Source of the DNA: Verticillium longisporum
Taxonomy: Eukaryota > Ascomycota > Sordariomycetes > Glomerellales > Plectosphaerellaceae
Length of the DNA stretch: 64,000 bases
NCBI GenBank assembly: GCA_019188255.1
Contig: JAETXT010000010.1
Location: 558,001-622,000, forward strand
Reading direction: 5' to 3'
A model generated the notes under the pieces. It worked only from the letters and a program-made list of their open reading frames with translations, was not told the DNA's origin and ran no database searches. This document shows, piece by piece, positions 22,476 to 34,533 of the stretch (the first letter of the stretch is position 1; every line of letters starts with the position of its first letter). Made by a program: the position numbers and the translations under genes.

Positions 22476-24872
22476 ATGGCTTCCCACATCGCCTCGAGAG
22501 ATCCGAAGACACGGCAGGCCTGTGAGCCTTGCAGGTAATACACTCTCGTATTAAATCTTCTTGCTATAGCAAGTCCCACTAGAACGTCACTTACGCACTT
22601 ACACCAAATAGGCGGAAGAAGACGAAGTGTCCCGCAGAAAAGCCTGCTTGTTCTTTCTGTATCAGGCTCAAGCAACCATGCAACTACCTGCCCAGACACC
22701 AGAGAATTGTGGATGTAAATGCAGGCCGGGTCACAAAATCATCCGAGTACTGTCCTCCCCTGGTCCCTTGCGATGATGAGAGCTGTCGCAGCGAACATTC
22801 GCAACTAAACAGTTCATCGATAAAAAGGGTCAGAAATCTGGAGTCTAAAGTTGGCCAGATCTATGACATCCTACAGTTCGGTCTCTTCTTAGTCGCGAAT
22901 GTTTTCAATGCTCAAGCTGATGCCTCCACATTAGATCACTCACCAACCTGGGCGACGACGGCAAAACACTCCAAAGCTCCAGGTCCTCGCCTGACCGCGA
23001 CTTGAGGCGCAACTCCTCAGCCAGCGGGTCCGTCATAGTTTCTCCGTCTCCCAACTTTGCCTCGAGCCCGATATCTCAGAATCATGTATGGTGGGTACCT
23101 GTAGACCCAGTGAACCACCGACCCTGGTGAGGTTGCGAGCTGAATCCGACTCCTGCAGGTCTCCAGCGAACCCGAATCCGCCTGCTGAAGTGATCGACTG
23201 CGTTCTCGGTATCTACGGAACCAAGATTTACTTCCAGCCGTTACCACTTTTTAAGCCTCAGGAGCTTCGCAAGAGAATTTCAGGCTTCCCTGAGTTCCTT
23301 CGATGGAGCCTTTTCGCCTTATGTCTTCGTTACTTAGACAACCCCTTCTACAACGGGAATGAAGCAGTGGCGTCCGAATTTTATATGAATTCAGCACAAG
23401 GATGCGTGACTAAGCTAGCTTCAGAAGGCAAAGCAGACCCAGAAGTTGTCCAATCTCTCTGCATCTTAGTACTTAGTGACATTATGAGTAAGATTCCCGC
23501 TTAACACGATGTCAGCGATTGGGGCTGATCTAGTAGCGCAGACAGAAATTCAACGCGAGCTTGGATGTGTATTGGAACCGCTTCACGATTGGAGACGCTG
23601 CGCGTATTGAGTCGACAAGCATCGCCGGCAGCCTCCGACACCGAGGATGCTGACGTTGATGCCCTATGTTACTGGAGCGTGTTCATCCTCGAAAAGGCTC
23701 CCTCCCCAACATATACTGTGCTCAGTAGCCAAGATGACGCCCCGGCTTTACCCTCAAATCCTTGCCTGCCACCAGGTGTCTCTGAGCCGGCGTTGGAAGC
23801 GGTCCAGATCGGCCACCAACAGACCCAGGACCCCAAAGCAGGCATCGTGTCGCCGAGCGTCCAGATCATTTCCATCTGGGGAGATATCTGTGCATACTTG
23901 AGCAGCATTCGCAAAGGGAAGACGGAAGTTCCGTGGTGCTCCAACTCGACGTACTCCCAGATCCAGGTCCAGCTGCACCAGTTTGAGCTGGATCTCGCGC
24001 CTCCCCACCGGTTCGAGAACATACTAGTCAAGCAACGCTCTCCGTCCGAGCTTCATTCCTACGGAGAATACTGGTCGCCGTGGACGATCATGCAGCTCTC
24101 GTCCCACGCAGCCCTCACGGTTCTCAATCATCCTTTCCTCCACCTAGTGGCCTTGCGAGGCCGCGAGTGCAGGGCCCAACCGAAGCTTTTCATGCAGCAT
24201 ATCATTGACTAGTCGCTTTTCCATACCGGCTGGGTGATCCGTTTACTACAGACCTTTGAGGAGATGGAACTGGAGATAAACGACCCCCTGATGGGACATC
24301 AGGTCGCAGCCACGGCAATCATCCCCTGCCTGTTCCAGTTTTCCCAGGATCAACAGATGGCTTCCAAGGCTCGCGAAGGCCTGTACCTCTGCGAACGATG
24401 CCTGGAACATCTCTCCGTCAAATGGCCGCATATACGCCACAACGTGAGGCAGCGTCCGAGCGGGGCGTCGTCCGATGGGCGACTGACATGGCCTTAGTTG
24501 AACATTCTCTGCCAGCTTCACTCGGCTGCCGAGAGCCGACCCGATAGTTCCACCATCACATTTGACCAAGGGTATTTCTGGGACATTCTCGTGTCGCCTC
24601 CCTCTTACGGCGCAGGCGATGGCTCGTCGCCCTTGGCAGCGACGTCTGCCGCTGATGATCCGAGATCTACGCTCCATGTCACGACAAAGTTTGTGCAGCC
24701 CTGGCCAGACGAGCAAACACGACTGGTCAGCCAAGTTGATCCGCCGTTCTTCTCCCAGCCATCGGCGTCCAACGACGAGCAGATTCTGCTCGCCGACCTG
24801 TTCTCGCAATTCCAGGTATACGATACGCTTTGGAATCCGCCAGACGTGGGGGTTCCCAACTCTAGGATGTAG
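22476..24872 (+). pseudogene. Zn2Cys6 transcription factor with an in-frame TAG
   Basis: Six exons: 22476-22534, 22612-22875, 22935-23090, 23159-23487, 23542-24443 and 24498-24872. All phases match and the model is 695 codons. The cluster CEPCRRKKTKCPAEKPACSFC is split by intron 1. A Ser-rich linker, then FLRWSLFALCLRYLDNPF and TRAWMCIGTASRLETLR, mark the fungal regulator domain. A TAG at 24210-24212 (codon 493) interrupts MQHIID-stop-SLFHTGWVIRLLQ, where relatives usually have Gln; a CAG to TAG transition explains it. The same frame stays open and conserved-looking for 200 further codons. Donor GTTCGG of intron 2 is weak. Either a recent loss of function, a sequencing error, or stop readthrough. 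Confidence 0.72.
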
Positions 24873-25463
24873 CGATTAGAGGCCGTGTCACGACAAGACA
24901 ACAAGGATGTCCCCGATCCGCTCGCTTTTCAAGCACGCGATACACTGACGCCGCGCGGGGCATTTGTTCCGCGAATGGATCCATTATACGAATTACAATT
25001 CAGACATCAGGCTGGTTACATTTGTGTAGCTGACAGGGTCGCTCGACGGCCGCAAGGAGCTGGGCACCGGTCTGTCCTTCCAGTGATTGCAGGCAATTCG
25101 ATTCAATACATGCTGCTTATGGTCGCATCAACCCTATCTCAACCAATCAACGGCATTCGTTGGCAGCCCTACCATGGACGCTTGCTACAGGCACACCACG
25201 AGATCAACGCGTGGGAAGGCTTCGCCTGGAAGCCAAGATTCCTCTCGATTGACTGCCAATCAGGAGGTCGGCGCCTGGCCGAATGGCACAGCGTTCGGAT
25301 CCGGGCACAATTTTCTACATGACGCAGAGCATTGCATCATAAGGGCGCGGCGGCCTCTCTTCTCGGTGTATACATGGTGCATCCGAATCCAGCGCGGCCA
25401 TCTTGAGCTTATGAGCCCCATCGACAGAATTACCGTTTCCCAACCTAGGAGCAACTCCTCAAT
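24873..25463. other. intergenic, no supported gene
   Basis: Open frames exist (for example 24885-25322 on plus) but have no recognisable domain. The stretch probably carries the promoter of the next gene. Confidence 0.45.
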
Positions 25464-26350
25464 ATGCAGTTCATCCGAAACATTGTGTCCTTCTTCACCC
25501 TGTTGGGTTTGGCAGCGGCAGCATACGATCCGGCATTCGACTCGCAATGCGCTAGCGACGGTATCTGCCTGTCGTCGTTCAAATGGTGCAGAGACGATGC
25601 CTTCAGGCCCTCTGGCGATGATTGCCACTGGCCGCAGGGCGCCAGCTCGTTGTGGGTAGGCGGCGGCGGCGGCAGAACGGCCCTCTTAGACTCCGACCCT
25701 GGGTATGAAAATGCCTGGCGGCATGCCAACGGGTCGCTTCCCGTGACGATCCGTTGGCTCAGCGGCTTGCCGGACCAGATGCCGGAGAAGGAGGATGATC
25801 AAAGCTTGCGCACCATCTACGAAACCAGTGAGTATTCTTCCCCCCTGCCTTTGACTCCAGTGGCGTGAGCGGTGGTCCAGGGAGAAAGACCAAGAAAACT
25901 GACGCAGGGCCGGCGCAAGACCTGACAGCCAACAAGAGAATGTCGGGCACATACCGCTTCACGCCGCAGACGATACTAGACGAGTACCAGGCGAACCGCA
26001 TGCCCAACGTGACGATCGAGGCGGCGTGGCTCATGGCCCGCACCTGGCGGAACGTCATCACCATCTCGCAGCCGGGCGCGTCATTGGATGGGCCGGCCGA
26101 CTTCTCGCACAACTTTCTGCTAGCGGATGCGGAGCTCAAGGGTCTGCTCGCGGACAGGCGACGGGCGTCTGCGCGGGACCTTGGCGCGAGCCAGCAGAGG
26201 TGGGGGATCGGTGTCGGCGTCGGTGTCGGGATCGGCTTGCCGCTGGTCGTGACGCTCACGTGGATTGCGGCGCGTCGTAAGGCGACGGGCAGGAAGGTCT
26301 GGAGTGTGCGATCGTCTGATAATGTCAAGTTTGGTAGGGCGAGTGCGTGA
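25464..26350 (+). CDS. secreted/cell-surface protein with one C-terminal transmembrane segment
   Basis: Exons 25464-25827 and 25908-26350 (80-bp intron, phase 1) give 268 residues. Residues 1-20 form a signal peptide (MQFIRNIVSFFTLLGLAAAA). The ectodomain has cysteines near the N-terminus (DSQCASDGICLSSFKWC and DDCHWPQG) and NGSLPVTIRWLS, EAAWLMARTW. A glycine/valine-rich helix (GIGVGVGVGIGLPLVVTLTW) follows, then the basic stop-transfer AARRKATGRK and a short cytoplasmic tail. This layout is that of fungal type I membrane proteins of unknown function. No enzyme motif is visible. Confidence 0.75.
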
Positions 26351-27300
26351 GATGGGAGGCGTGGTGGGCCTTGGGCAGTAGGGTGTCGTGTTGTTAGAGC
26401 GGTCTGATTTCGCGCGAGTTTGTCTGTCGCTTTTTGAGGTGGATACCCAGTTCATCTCTCGATGAAATGGTACGACGAATGACGCTGGTGTCATGGAGAG
26501 GTGATTGTTGAACATGATTTGTGGATTACCGCTTTGTCGTGGTCTCTCGTGAAGTTACCGATAAGCCTCTGGTTTGGGCCGAATACATGATAATGACAGC
26601 TGGAGGGGTCGGACTGTATGAGTGACTTTATTCCTACTTTTTGTCCAGATATCCATTACCGTCCATTACCTGTGCTCCCCTGCCAATGACCAGGACCAAC
26701 AGCGAGAAGAAAAACGTGCATTGGCCTGGCGCTGCATTGAGCGGGCGACCCCCTGTGGCACAGGGGATCGTTCCCCAGACGCACGCGCAGACCGGCAGTC
26801 TGGTCGCCGGGTCGCTGACTCAGCAGGTCTCGACAGCATAATCAGTCGCATGAGCAGCAGTGGGTACAGGTAGTAGGTACCGCTCGGTGGGCACTGCCAG
26901 CAGGTACCACGAGGTACCAAGAGTATCTGTACCAAGAGTACCTGTACCAAGAGTACCTACCTACCTTACCAGAGTACATGGTACTAGGAACGCAGCTCCA
27001 GGAACTTGCCAGAGCAGGCGCCAAAGTTAAATCCACAACACCACGAACGAAACAACACGACACGGCCACCCACTCCTTTCTCTATCAACCCACTCGTCAC
27101 GTCGCTTCACCATCCCAGCCAGCCATCAATTCACCTCGTGCCGGCTTGTGCTCAGCCATTGCAGTGTCCCCTGCATCTCGAGATACCTTCGCCGAAGGTT
27201 CTACCTGTATCTCCACCACGTACCACAGCTTACATGTACAGCGCCACATACATCCCCACGTACTACAAGCAACAACGCGACTTTTGCCCCCTCACCCATC
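26351..27300. other. intergenic/5' region of the chromodomain gene
   Basis: No gene is seen. It contains a GACCCCCTGTGGCACAGGGG hairpin-like stretch near 26748 and the triple 15-mer repeat at 26914-26958, then a pyrimidine- and ACC-rich leader to the ATG at 27301. Confidence 0.5.
26914..26958. repeat. three tandem copies of a 15-bp unit
   Basis: GTACCAAGAGTACCT occurs three times in a row, the first copy with one mismatch (TATCT). It sits about 340 bp upstream of the chromodomain gene and resembles the other TACC/GGTA-rich tracts of the window. Confidence 0.9.
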
Positions 27301-29321
27301 ATGGCGAAACCTAGTGACGCCGCAGCCGCAGCAACGACGCCCCGACTACCTCACACCAAGCAAACCACACTGCACCGCCCGCGACCCGGTCCTTCCAACA
27401 TGCCCGCCACCTCACAGTCGACCCGCCCTCCCAAGCGCTTCAGGTCTGTCGCGTCCGACGACGGCGCGTCCGGACCTGTCACCTCGGCCAACTTCACCGC
27501 CCCCCACAAGCGCACCATGGCCTTCGCCTCACCCGTGCGCAGGCCGCCGTCTCGCGACCTGGGCTACAACCCGCGCGCCGCCTCGGCCTCGGCCGCTCCC
27601 TCGGACGCCCACGACAAGTCTCGATCCACCTCGGTCGACGCCGCGCCCGTCGCGCCCCTGGCTCCCATGGCGCCCATGGCGCCCATGGAGGACGATTCGC
27701 CCACGGCACCCATCGAGGACGATGCGCCCAAGCCCCCGCCCACGCCCACGCCCCAGCCCGAAGTCCCCGAGGAGCCCGCCTCGATCGGCGGCGTCATCTG
27801 GAACTCGGTGCGCAGTGCCTTTGGCGGTGGCGGCGGCGGGAACAATGCGACGCCCGATCCAACGAGCCCGTCTGTCGCGGCCGGACGCAAGAGGGCCTTT
27901 AACGACATCGAAGAGGCCGAAGAGCCTGCGGCAGACGAGGCCGATGCAGAGGCGCCAGAAGCTGAGCCTATCGCGACATATAGCGCCACGGTCACCGAGA
28001 CTGTTGTGGAGACGGAGGGGCCTGCAGGCGAGACGATTGTTGCGACCGAGGAGACGCTTGTGGAGGAAGTCGAGGTCAAGGCGAACAGCACGGCTGTCGA
28101 GCTCGAGGACCAGCTTCGCGATTCGCTCGAGGGCGCGGTGGAGAGCCCTCCGTCGGTCAGAGGTGCGCCAACGATTCTGTCTGCGTCAGTCGAATTGTCA
28201 CTAACCTATCGCTAGATGTTCCTGCCGGTGCAGAGGTGGCAGACGATGTCGAGACGAAGGAGGCCGAGGTCAACGGGGAAGAGACCGAGCACCCAGACCA
28301 CGCTGCTGAATCTGCTGTGGAGGAGGCCCCCGAGGAAACCGCCGCCGAAGAGACCGACAAGCCCAAGGCGGAGACACCAGTCGCTTCAGAACCAGCTGCC
28401 ACCGACGACGCGTCCGAGGCCGAGGCCGAGGCCAACAACGGCGAAACCCTCCAGCCCATGACCAAGGACGGCGCGGAAGTCTTCGAGATTGAGGACATTG
28501 TCGAGCACCGCCAAGCCACAGACGACGAGACTCTCTTCGAAGTCCGCGTCAAGTGGGACACGGAAGACCCCAAAGACCAGTTCTCCTGGGAACCAGAGGC
28601 CAACGTTCAGGAGGACGCGCCCGCCGCGCTGTGGAAGTACTGGCGCTCCGTCAAGGGCGGGCGCGCCGCCGCCATGGCCGACCCGGACATGTGGCACGTG
28701 CTCCACGTCGCAGGCCACAAGGTCCAGCCCGACGGCGGCGTGCTCCTCCACGTCGCATGGATCGGATCGGCGCAGAAATCATGGGAGCCCGAGGACGCTG
28801 TCCGCGGCTACGGCGCCGAGCATCTGGACGAGTACTGGGCGACGCAGGGCGGCAGGGCGACGGTCTTGAAGGGTGCGAAGACTAAGGCTGCGAAGACCAA
28901 GGTTGCGAAGACCAAGGTTGCGAAGACCAAGGCTGGTGCAAAGACGAAGGCTGCGCCCAAGGTCCCAGCTAAGAAGGCCGCTGCAAAGGCCGCCGCCAAG
29001 CCCAAGCCTGCGCCAGAGATGGCCCCCCAACCAACAAAGGCTGCCGCGACAGCCGCGCCCACGGCGAGGGTGCCCAGGAAGGCTCTCGCAAAGGCTGCCC
29101 CCGTCAAGCCCTCCAGAGCAAAGCCGGCCCCAGCGAAAGCCGCCCCCAGCGACGCGCCCGCGACGCGCCCGTCGCGAGCGGCCAGGACCGCCGAACCAGT
29201 CGAAGAGGCCCCCGCTCCCGCAAAGCGCAAGGCCACCGCGACACCAAGAGCAGCACCGCCGCCGAAGAAGGCGAAAGAAGCACCCCCTCCGGCACGCTCG
29301 ACGCGCAGTCGAAGGACGTAG
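27301..29321 (+). CDS. double-chromodomain protein with a lysine/alanine-rich H1-like tail
   Basis: Exons 27301-28162 and 28216-29321 (53-bp intron with CTAAC branch site) give 655 residues. The first half is Pro/Ala-rich and disordered with acidic blocks (DIEEAEEPAADEADAEAPEA). A chromodomain starts near residue 370 (VFEIEDIVEHR, DQFSWEPEANV), and a second, chromo-shadow-like module follows (WHVLHVAGHKV, LHVAWIGSAQKSWEPE). The last 170 residues are repeats of AKTK/AAKA with PKKAK and RSRR, like a linker-histone tail. Expected to be a nuclear chromatin reader that also binds DNA. It is not a standard HP1, which is shorter and lacks the basic tail. Confidence 0.85.
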
Positions 29322-29934
29322 ATGCGGGGGCGCGTGCCGTGGGACTGAAAGGGGCACGGCCATGACGGAAACTATATAAAGGGCGGCATTCTGCAGCAAA
29401 GCTGGCTATTCTTTTCGTGTTTGGTTTGCGACTTGTGTATGCACTTCTCTTTTTGGAGGGGGGAGCGGGGTGCTCTGCTTCGTGGTCGGCGTGTGGCGGT
29501 TAGGTGGGTGGACAGGGCTGAGCGGCAGGCGCGATGATCTCAGTTGGTTGCTGCCATGGCCTTGCGGTGTAGGGACTGTCCTGGCCTGAGTTGTTCTGTC
29601 AGGGTTGGTTTTGTGGCGAGAACCATTTGACTGCGTGGTCAAGTCGATTCCATCACTACCTACTACTACACATGTCACACTGCGTGTGAGGCATAAGACG
29701 AGAGTCAAAAGTGATTGGTATTATGTGCGCCTAGATGACCAGCAGCCCAACGACCGAATCCAGAATCGATTGCACCCAAGAATCATGACTGAAGAACAAA
29801 AATGACAAAACAACAGAGCGGTATCATCCGTGAACCCCAAACATGAAGACTCCAACGTTCCTTAACCATAGCGAGAGTACGTTACTCCAGCATACGCGAA
29901 TCCGCAAAACAAAGCTCCAAGGTAGGAACGCTGC
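29322..29934. other. convergent 3' flanks, no gene
   Basis: Space between the chromodomain gene (+) and the DUF7053-like gene (-). A TATATAAA-like stretch at about 29372 and T-rich runs are compatible with 3' ends. Nothing else is seen. Confidence 0.5.
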
Positions 29935-31166
29935 TCACCGCGGCGCGTAATCGGCAGGGTTATACTGATAGGCATGCGGGCCCGTGACGCGGTGCTGCCC
30001 GGGGTCGAACTTGTGCACATCAGGAGGGTAATACTGCTGCTGCTGCTGCTGCTGCTGGGGCGGACGATACTCTTCCTGCGTCTCGGGGTGCGTCGACAGC
30101 TCCGAGGCAAAGCCCTTATGGTCGAGGGCCGGGGACGCGTAGCCCGTGTTCTGGCCGCTGCTGGCCTCGGAGGAGATGGACGTCGGGCGCGACGAGGCCG
30201 TCAGGCTGGGGCTCCCCTGGCCGGGGCCCGGCTGGTTGGGGTTCTGGCCGGACCAGCGGAAGGCGTTGGCCGTGGGCGAAGGCTGGCCGGGTGAGGGCTG
30301 GGGGTGGTAGAAGTTGCCCGGCAGCTCGGCGACGAAGGCGGTCTGCTGGGGCGCGTGGTGCTGGGTGGGCAGCTCGGCGTACTGGGTGCCCTGCGACGAC
30401 GAGGTGCCGGGGCGCTGGCCGGGCGGCGGCGTGGCCGCCATGTAGGTGCTGGCGCGGGGCACGGTGTAGGGGATGGCGGGGGAGGCGGGGCCGTCGAGGC
30501 CCGGGCTGCGCTGGGGCGCAAAGATCGGCGAGAGGAGGGCGGCGTTGGCGTTGGTGGAGGAGCGGTCGTTGGGGTTGATGGTCTTGATCTTGCCGTCCTG
30601 GATCATGGCCGACAGGACACCGGCGTCGAGCAGCTCGGCCTTTTTAATGATGCGCGACACCATCTCCTTCGAGGCCGTCTTGAGCTGGGAGCGGACGTAG
30701 CTGATGACGGTTATGTTGCACTTGATCTCAATGTCCTCGCGCAGGTAGAGGCCGTCGGCGGGGACGCCGAGGCCGGCGAGGCCAATCCCGGCGTGGACGG
30801 GAGGCACGATGCCGGGCTGGTTGCCCTCGATGCGGTACTTGATGCGGATGTCGACGTTCATGGGCGCGTACGTGTGCGTCTGCAGGCCCCAGGGCATGTC
30901 GTGGAAGCAGCCGTTGAACTTGATCTTGCCATAGCCCATCTTGCCGAGGCCGGGCACCCACTGCATGCGCTCGGTAATCTCATACCAGGTCGAGTAGTAC
31001 TCGTCCGAGGCGGCATCGCGAGGCGCCTGGATGGGCTTGTGGTCGATCACGAGGGGTTGAGAGTGATGACTTCGGAGTGGGAGTGGAGGATGTCGATGGC
31101 GAGCTGTCGGGGGATGAAGCCCGGTATGGGCGTGATGGTCGTGTAGACCTCTTTCTTGCGAAGCAT
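29935..31166 (-). CDS. DUF7053-type fungal protein with poly-Q tail, one frameshift
   Basis: Start at the ATG 31166 (MLRKKEVYTTITPIPGFIP). The conserved N-terminal domain continues as VITLNP, then VIDHKPIQAPRDAASDEYY, WYEITERMQWVPG and FNGCFHDMPWGLQTHTYAP, which I recognise as the fungal DUF7053 domain. Joining the two halves needs one C more in the run at 31053-31056; the smooth LNPLVIDHKP junction shows this is a base loss and not an intron. The C-terminal half is Pro/Ser/Gln-rich and ends with a Q8 tract coded by (CAG)8 at 30034-30057, then YYPPDVHKFDPG. Function is unknown. Confidence 0.78.
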
Positions 31167-31186
31167 GGCGGACATTCGTCGCCGTC

Positions 31187-31266
31187 GTCAGTCGTGTCGT
31201 CGGTCGTGTCGTCAGTCGTGTCGTCAGTCGTGTCGTCAGTCGTGTCGTCAGTCGTGTCGTCAGTCA
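31187..31266. repeat. 12-bp minisatellite, about 6.5 copies
   Basis: Unit GTCAGTCGTGTC from 31187, one copy with GG for AG, then degenerate GTCAATCGG copies to about 31290. It begins 20 bp upstream of the DUF7053-like start codon, so it lies in that gene's leader or promoter. Confidence 0.92.
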
Positions 31267-31299
31267 ATCGGATCGTCGGTCAATCGGGTCGTCGCCTTC

Positions 31300-34200
31300 G
31301 CTTATGGATCGTTTGATGGTGTATTCAGGAGCAGATGTCGCGATGATGGGATGAACGTCTTTCTGTGCAGATGGCCAACGACGATGCAGAGATGGCGACA
31401 GACAGATCAAGTCTGAACAGCAGCGCTGCTCGAGGTGAGGCAATGGACAAAGGGAAGAGGAACGAAAAAAGAAAGCTGACGCTGGTGCTGACGGATGGCC
31501 CCTCGTCAGCTTGCGCAGCCGCTACCCATGTGCCCATGTGCCCCTCCCGCCGAGCCCTACGTTGGCAGGCGGCGTCACAGGAGCTGCTGCGGCCGCCCGG
31601 CCAGCTCAGCCCAACGCACTGGCCGTCCTACCTCCTCAGGGACCTAGGTAGCTAAGGTGGTAGGTAGAACACTGAACAAGGATCACTGAACACTGATCAC
31701 TGAACACTGGACTTGGGCGCCCTCCCAGGCCCCGTCTTCTCATCTCACGTCATCACAGCCCCCCGGCCCACGATGATCCGTTCCGGGACGCTGGTTCCGT
31801 GCCCATCGCTTCGGCAGTGCCAGCCAATGAAGGCGTGCCGCTCGCATTGTCGCCCCCGAACCCTGTGCATCTCCACCGCGTCTCTGTTTGAGGGCAAGGA
31901 TTGCGGTGCCGTCCACGTTGACGTGACAGTGCTTTGGGCCTTTCGCAGTCACGTCACGCAGAGACGACATGGCAGTACCTTGTGGAGATCAGACGGCACT
32001 CTTCTTATGCTTAATGACAGGTGGTTCCTGTTGTTTCAAATCGTCGGGTTCGCCGATGATCGCTGTGTGGTTCCTTCGACGGAGCACCATTTCGACTCGA
32101 AATTTTCGAGGTGAAACAAGGTGCGCTCCGATGTAGGATCGGACCAGATCCAGTCTGACAGACAGGAGACACAATCAAGACAATCTTGGTCCTTGCTCTC
32201 ATGGCCTGCTTGTCCTAGATGAATGCCTCCTTGGGTCACAACACCACGAGGAAAGATGAATTTGGAGGAAACACATTAGTGGGAGCAGCCAATCGGCCTT
32301 TCTTGTTGGGGATTCTTTCTTCTGTGTTCTCTGCTCTATGAAATTTTCTTCTTTGACGCTGTCCGTCAGAGAATAAGTACTCGCTGTCGGCAGTATTTCC
32401 ATCTTGGCTGCCATGTCGGGTAGTTGCAGTGGTGACACTCGATCGGAGTGGAGACAATTCATTCGAGATTCTGTAAGAGAAGGTTTTAGCATTAGCTTTT
32501 AACGTTAATCATAGAGTTATACACTGCAACCTCCCATGAGTCACAGCCTTATAGCCTCTAAACGAGAACTCAAAATTGCAAGCAACGACAACTGAAGTAG
32601 TGATCAGGAAGGTCGTATCCCCATCATGGTACCCTAATGACGCAGGAAGAATGTGACAACTCCGATTGAGTTCAAGGCGTTTGTCACCCAGTCTTAACAC
32701 AACGAACAGGAAAAAGGCTATCGTGAAATACCCAACATGGGAAACCCAAGGAGCACGCTCTGAGACCAGCCAAGTCACTACAGGATAAAGCTTCCGGAAG
32801 ATACTCCCCGCTGATGTCTCTGTCATGTTTCTGCCCACCCTGAGCCTCATTATCCTCGGCTCTTACCGTGCATACGTTTCCCTCGGCACTCTTACGCAAC
32901 ATTCTGACCAATGTTTGTCACGCAAGGGTCATCGTCGCGGGCACCCAGGACGCGTTCACAGGGAATTCTGCCAACCAGGGGGGGGGGCTAATTTGACAAA
33001 GACGATGACGAGAGCCGCCAGAGCCCCAATCGCGATCCGATGAAACTCAATCCGAACCCACAATTCAGAAGACGCCCTATCAGGCTATTGTCCCCCCAGC
33101 TCATGTCAAGTGCCGAAATACTTGCCGGCAGGGGGGGTTCAAATGTAGGACGGATGTGCCATGTGCAGGTCGTCTGCGACGGGATGTGATTGGCGGTATC
33201 GTACACAACGGCGTGCGAGACAGTCCCCAGGAGGCCAAAGGGGGGCCACCTGAGCTGGTAGGGAAACGTCACTGTGGAATGCGGGGGAGGGAGGGAGATA
33301 GCGTTGCGAGTAAGGCAGATGAAGCTTGCTAGGGCATTGGATAAGGGGGAAAGGGGGAGATGGAGGGCGTGGGGTCTGCGGCAGCACTAGGAAACCTGGG
33401 GTACCTAGCATGGTCTCTCCACGGCGGAAGGTTTTGGTGCCGTGGTGGATAGATGGGGGTGATGGGGTAATCGGTCACTGACTCGAGGGTGGTGATTGTT
33501 AAGTCGGGCGCCTTTATTTGCTGCTTGCATGCTTGCAGCATACTTGAAGGGATGGATGGATCGGTGTCCGCTGCCCATGGTGGTTAAGCATAGTTCCGCA
33601 GGACGCCTTCGGTTTCGCATCTTGTCCTGATGGCTGATGGCTGGGGAAGAAGGTTTAATCGCAATGGCGGGCTGGAGAAACGGAGAAAATGCCAATTCTC
33701 CGAGGTTCTGCTGTATTTCCCTTCCCCAAGCGCTCTGCCTTTGTTGTACTCAATGGGTCTGAGATTCGGGCCTTCTTGACACGTGGTACCGTGAATACCA
33801 GGTACCTACTTGCCTACCTACCCACCTACCTACCTACCTAGGTAAGAGAGGTCCCTAGGTAACCCTACGGTGACTCAGTGCCATGATGCCGGCTGGTGAC
33901 GCTGGTCTCACCCAGCAGCTCGGGACGGACACGCTTGAAGACATGTTTTCTTCCCATCCCAAAACTACAGCACGGATAGCTCTCTGTACAAGCTCAATGA
34001 GGCAACACCATGGCTTGGCTTGGCATCGAACAGCCGTTATCACAGCCGTTCCTGTTCTGGTGGAGCCAGACTGTACCCCGCAAGACGCGGCAGCAGCGAC
34101 CGGGAGGTCGAGTTTGCGGGGCAGGCGCCCCCCAGATGCGGCACTAAGCCTGAAATGGCCGGCAGGGGGTCAAATTTGTGATGCTACCACAACCGCCTGC

Positions 34201-34533
34201 TTGACCCCTTCTACCAAGCACACGACCTTGGCTCGGTCATGTCGAAATGGATATATGGACTGTCGCCTGTCCCTGATCATCCATGGACTTTTTATCGCAG
34301 GAGCATCAGGATCATCTCGACGATCACTGACCAGAATCATCGATCGTCCACCTCCATCACATCCACTCTGCTTACGACTCGGCGTCAGACAGTGGAGGAC
34401 GACTCTTGCCCTCCAACCCACTCGCCGTCGTTCTCACCAAACGTGAGAGCTATCGGGCGACAAGCTACTTCATCTCTTCCCTCGCCTCTCTCCAATCTCA
34501 ACCTCAACCCTCGCGGTTCAAACCTAGTCCGTC
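31300..34533. other. long intergenic region, no supported gene
   Basis: Over 3 kb with only scattered short frames on both strands and no domain. It contains a repeated CACTGAACACTGATCACTGAACACTGG tract near 31680, CCTA/TAGG tracts and the long leader of the MFS gene. A non-coding RNA cannot be excluded. Confidence 0.5.
33801..33845. repeat. CCTA-type microsatellite
   Basis: GGTACCTACTTGCCTACCTA followed by repeated CCTA units and ending CCTAGGTAAG. It belongs to the same sequence class as the tracts at about 22166-22330 and 26914-26958. Confidence 0.85.

Noticed and set aside
24885..25322. Plus-strand frame of 145 codons between the second regulator and the surface protein
   Set aside because: No recognisable motif or splice context; an antisense frame is equally open.
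30980..31267. Acidic DDTT-repeat protein on minus
   Set aside because: It is only the translation of the 12-bp minisatellite in the leader of the DUF7053-like gene.
33883..34446. Plus-strand frame of 187 codons upstream of the MFS gene
   Set aside because: No domain and low-complexity composition; more likely the MFS leader and promoter.
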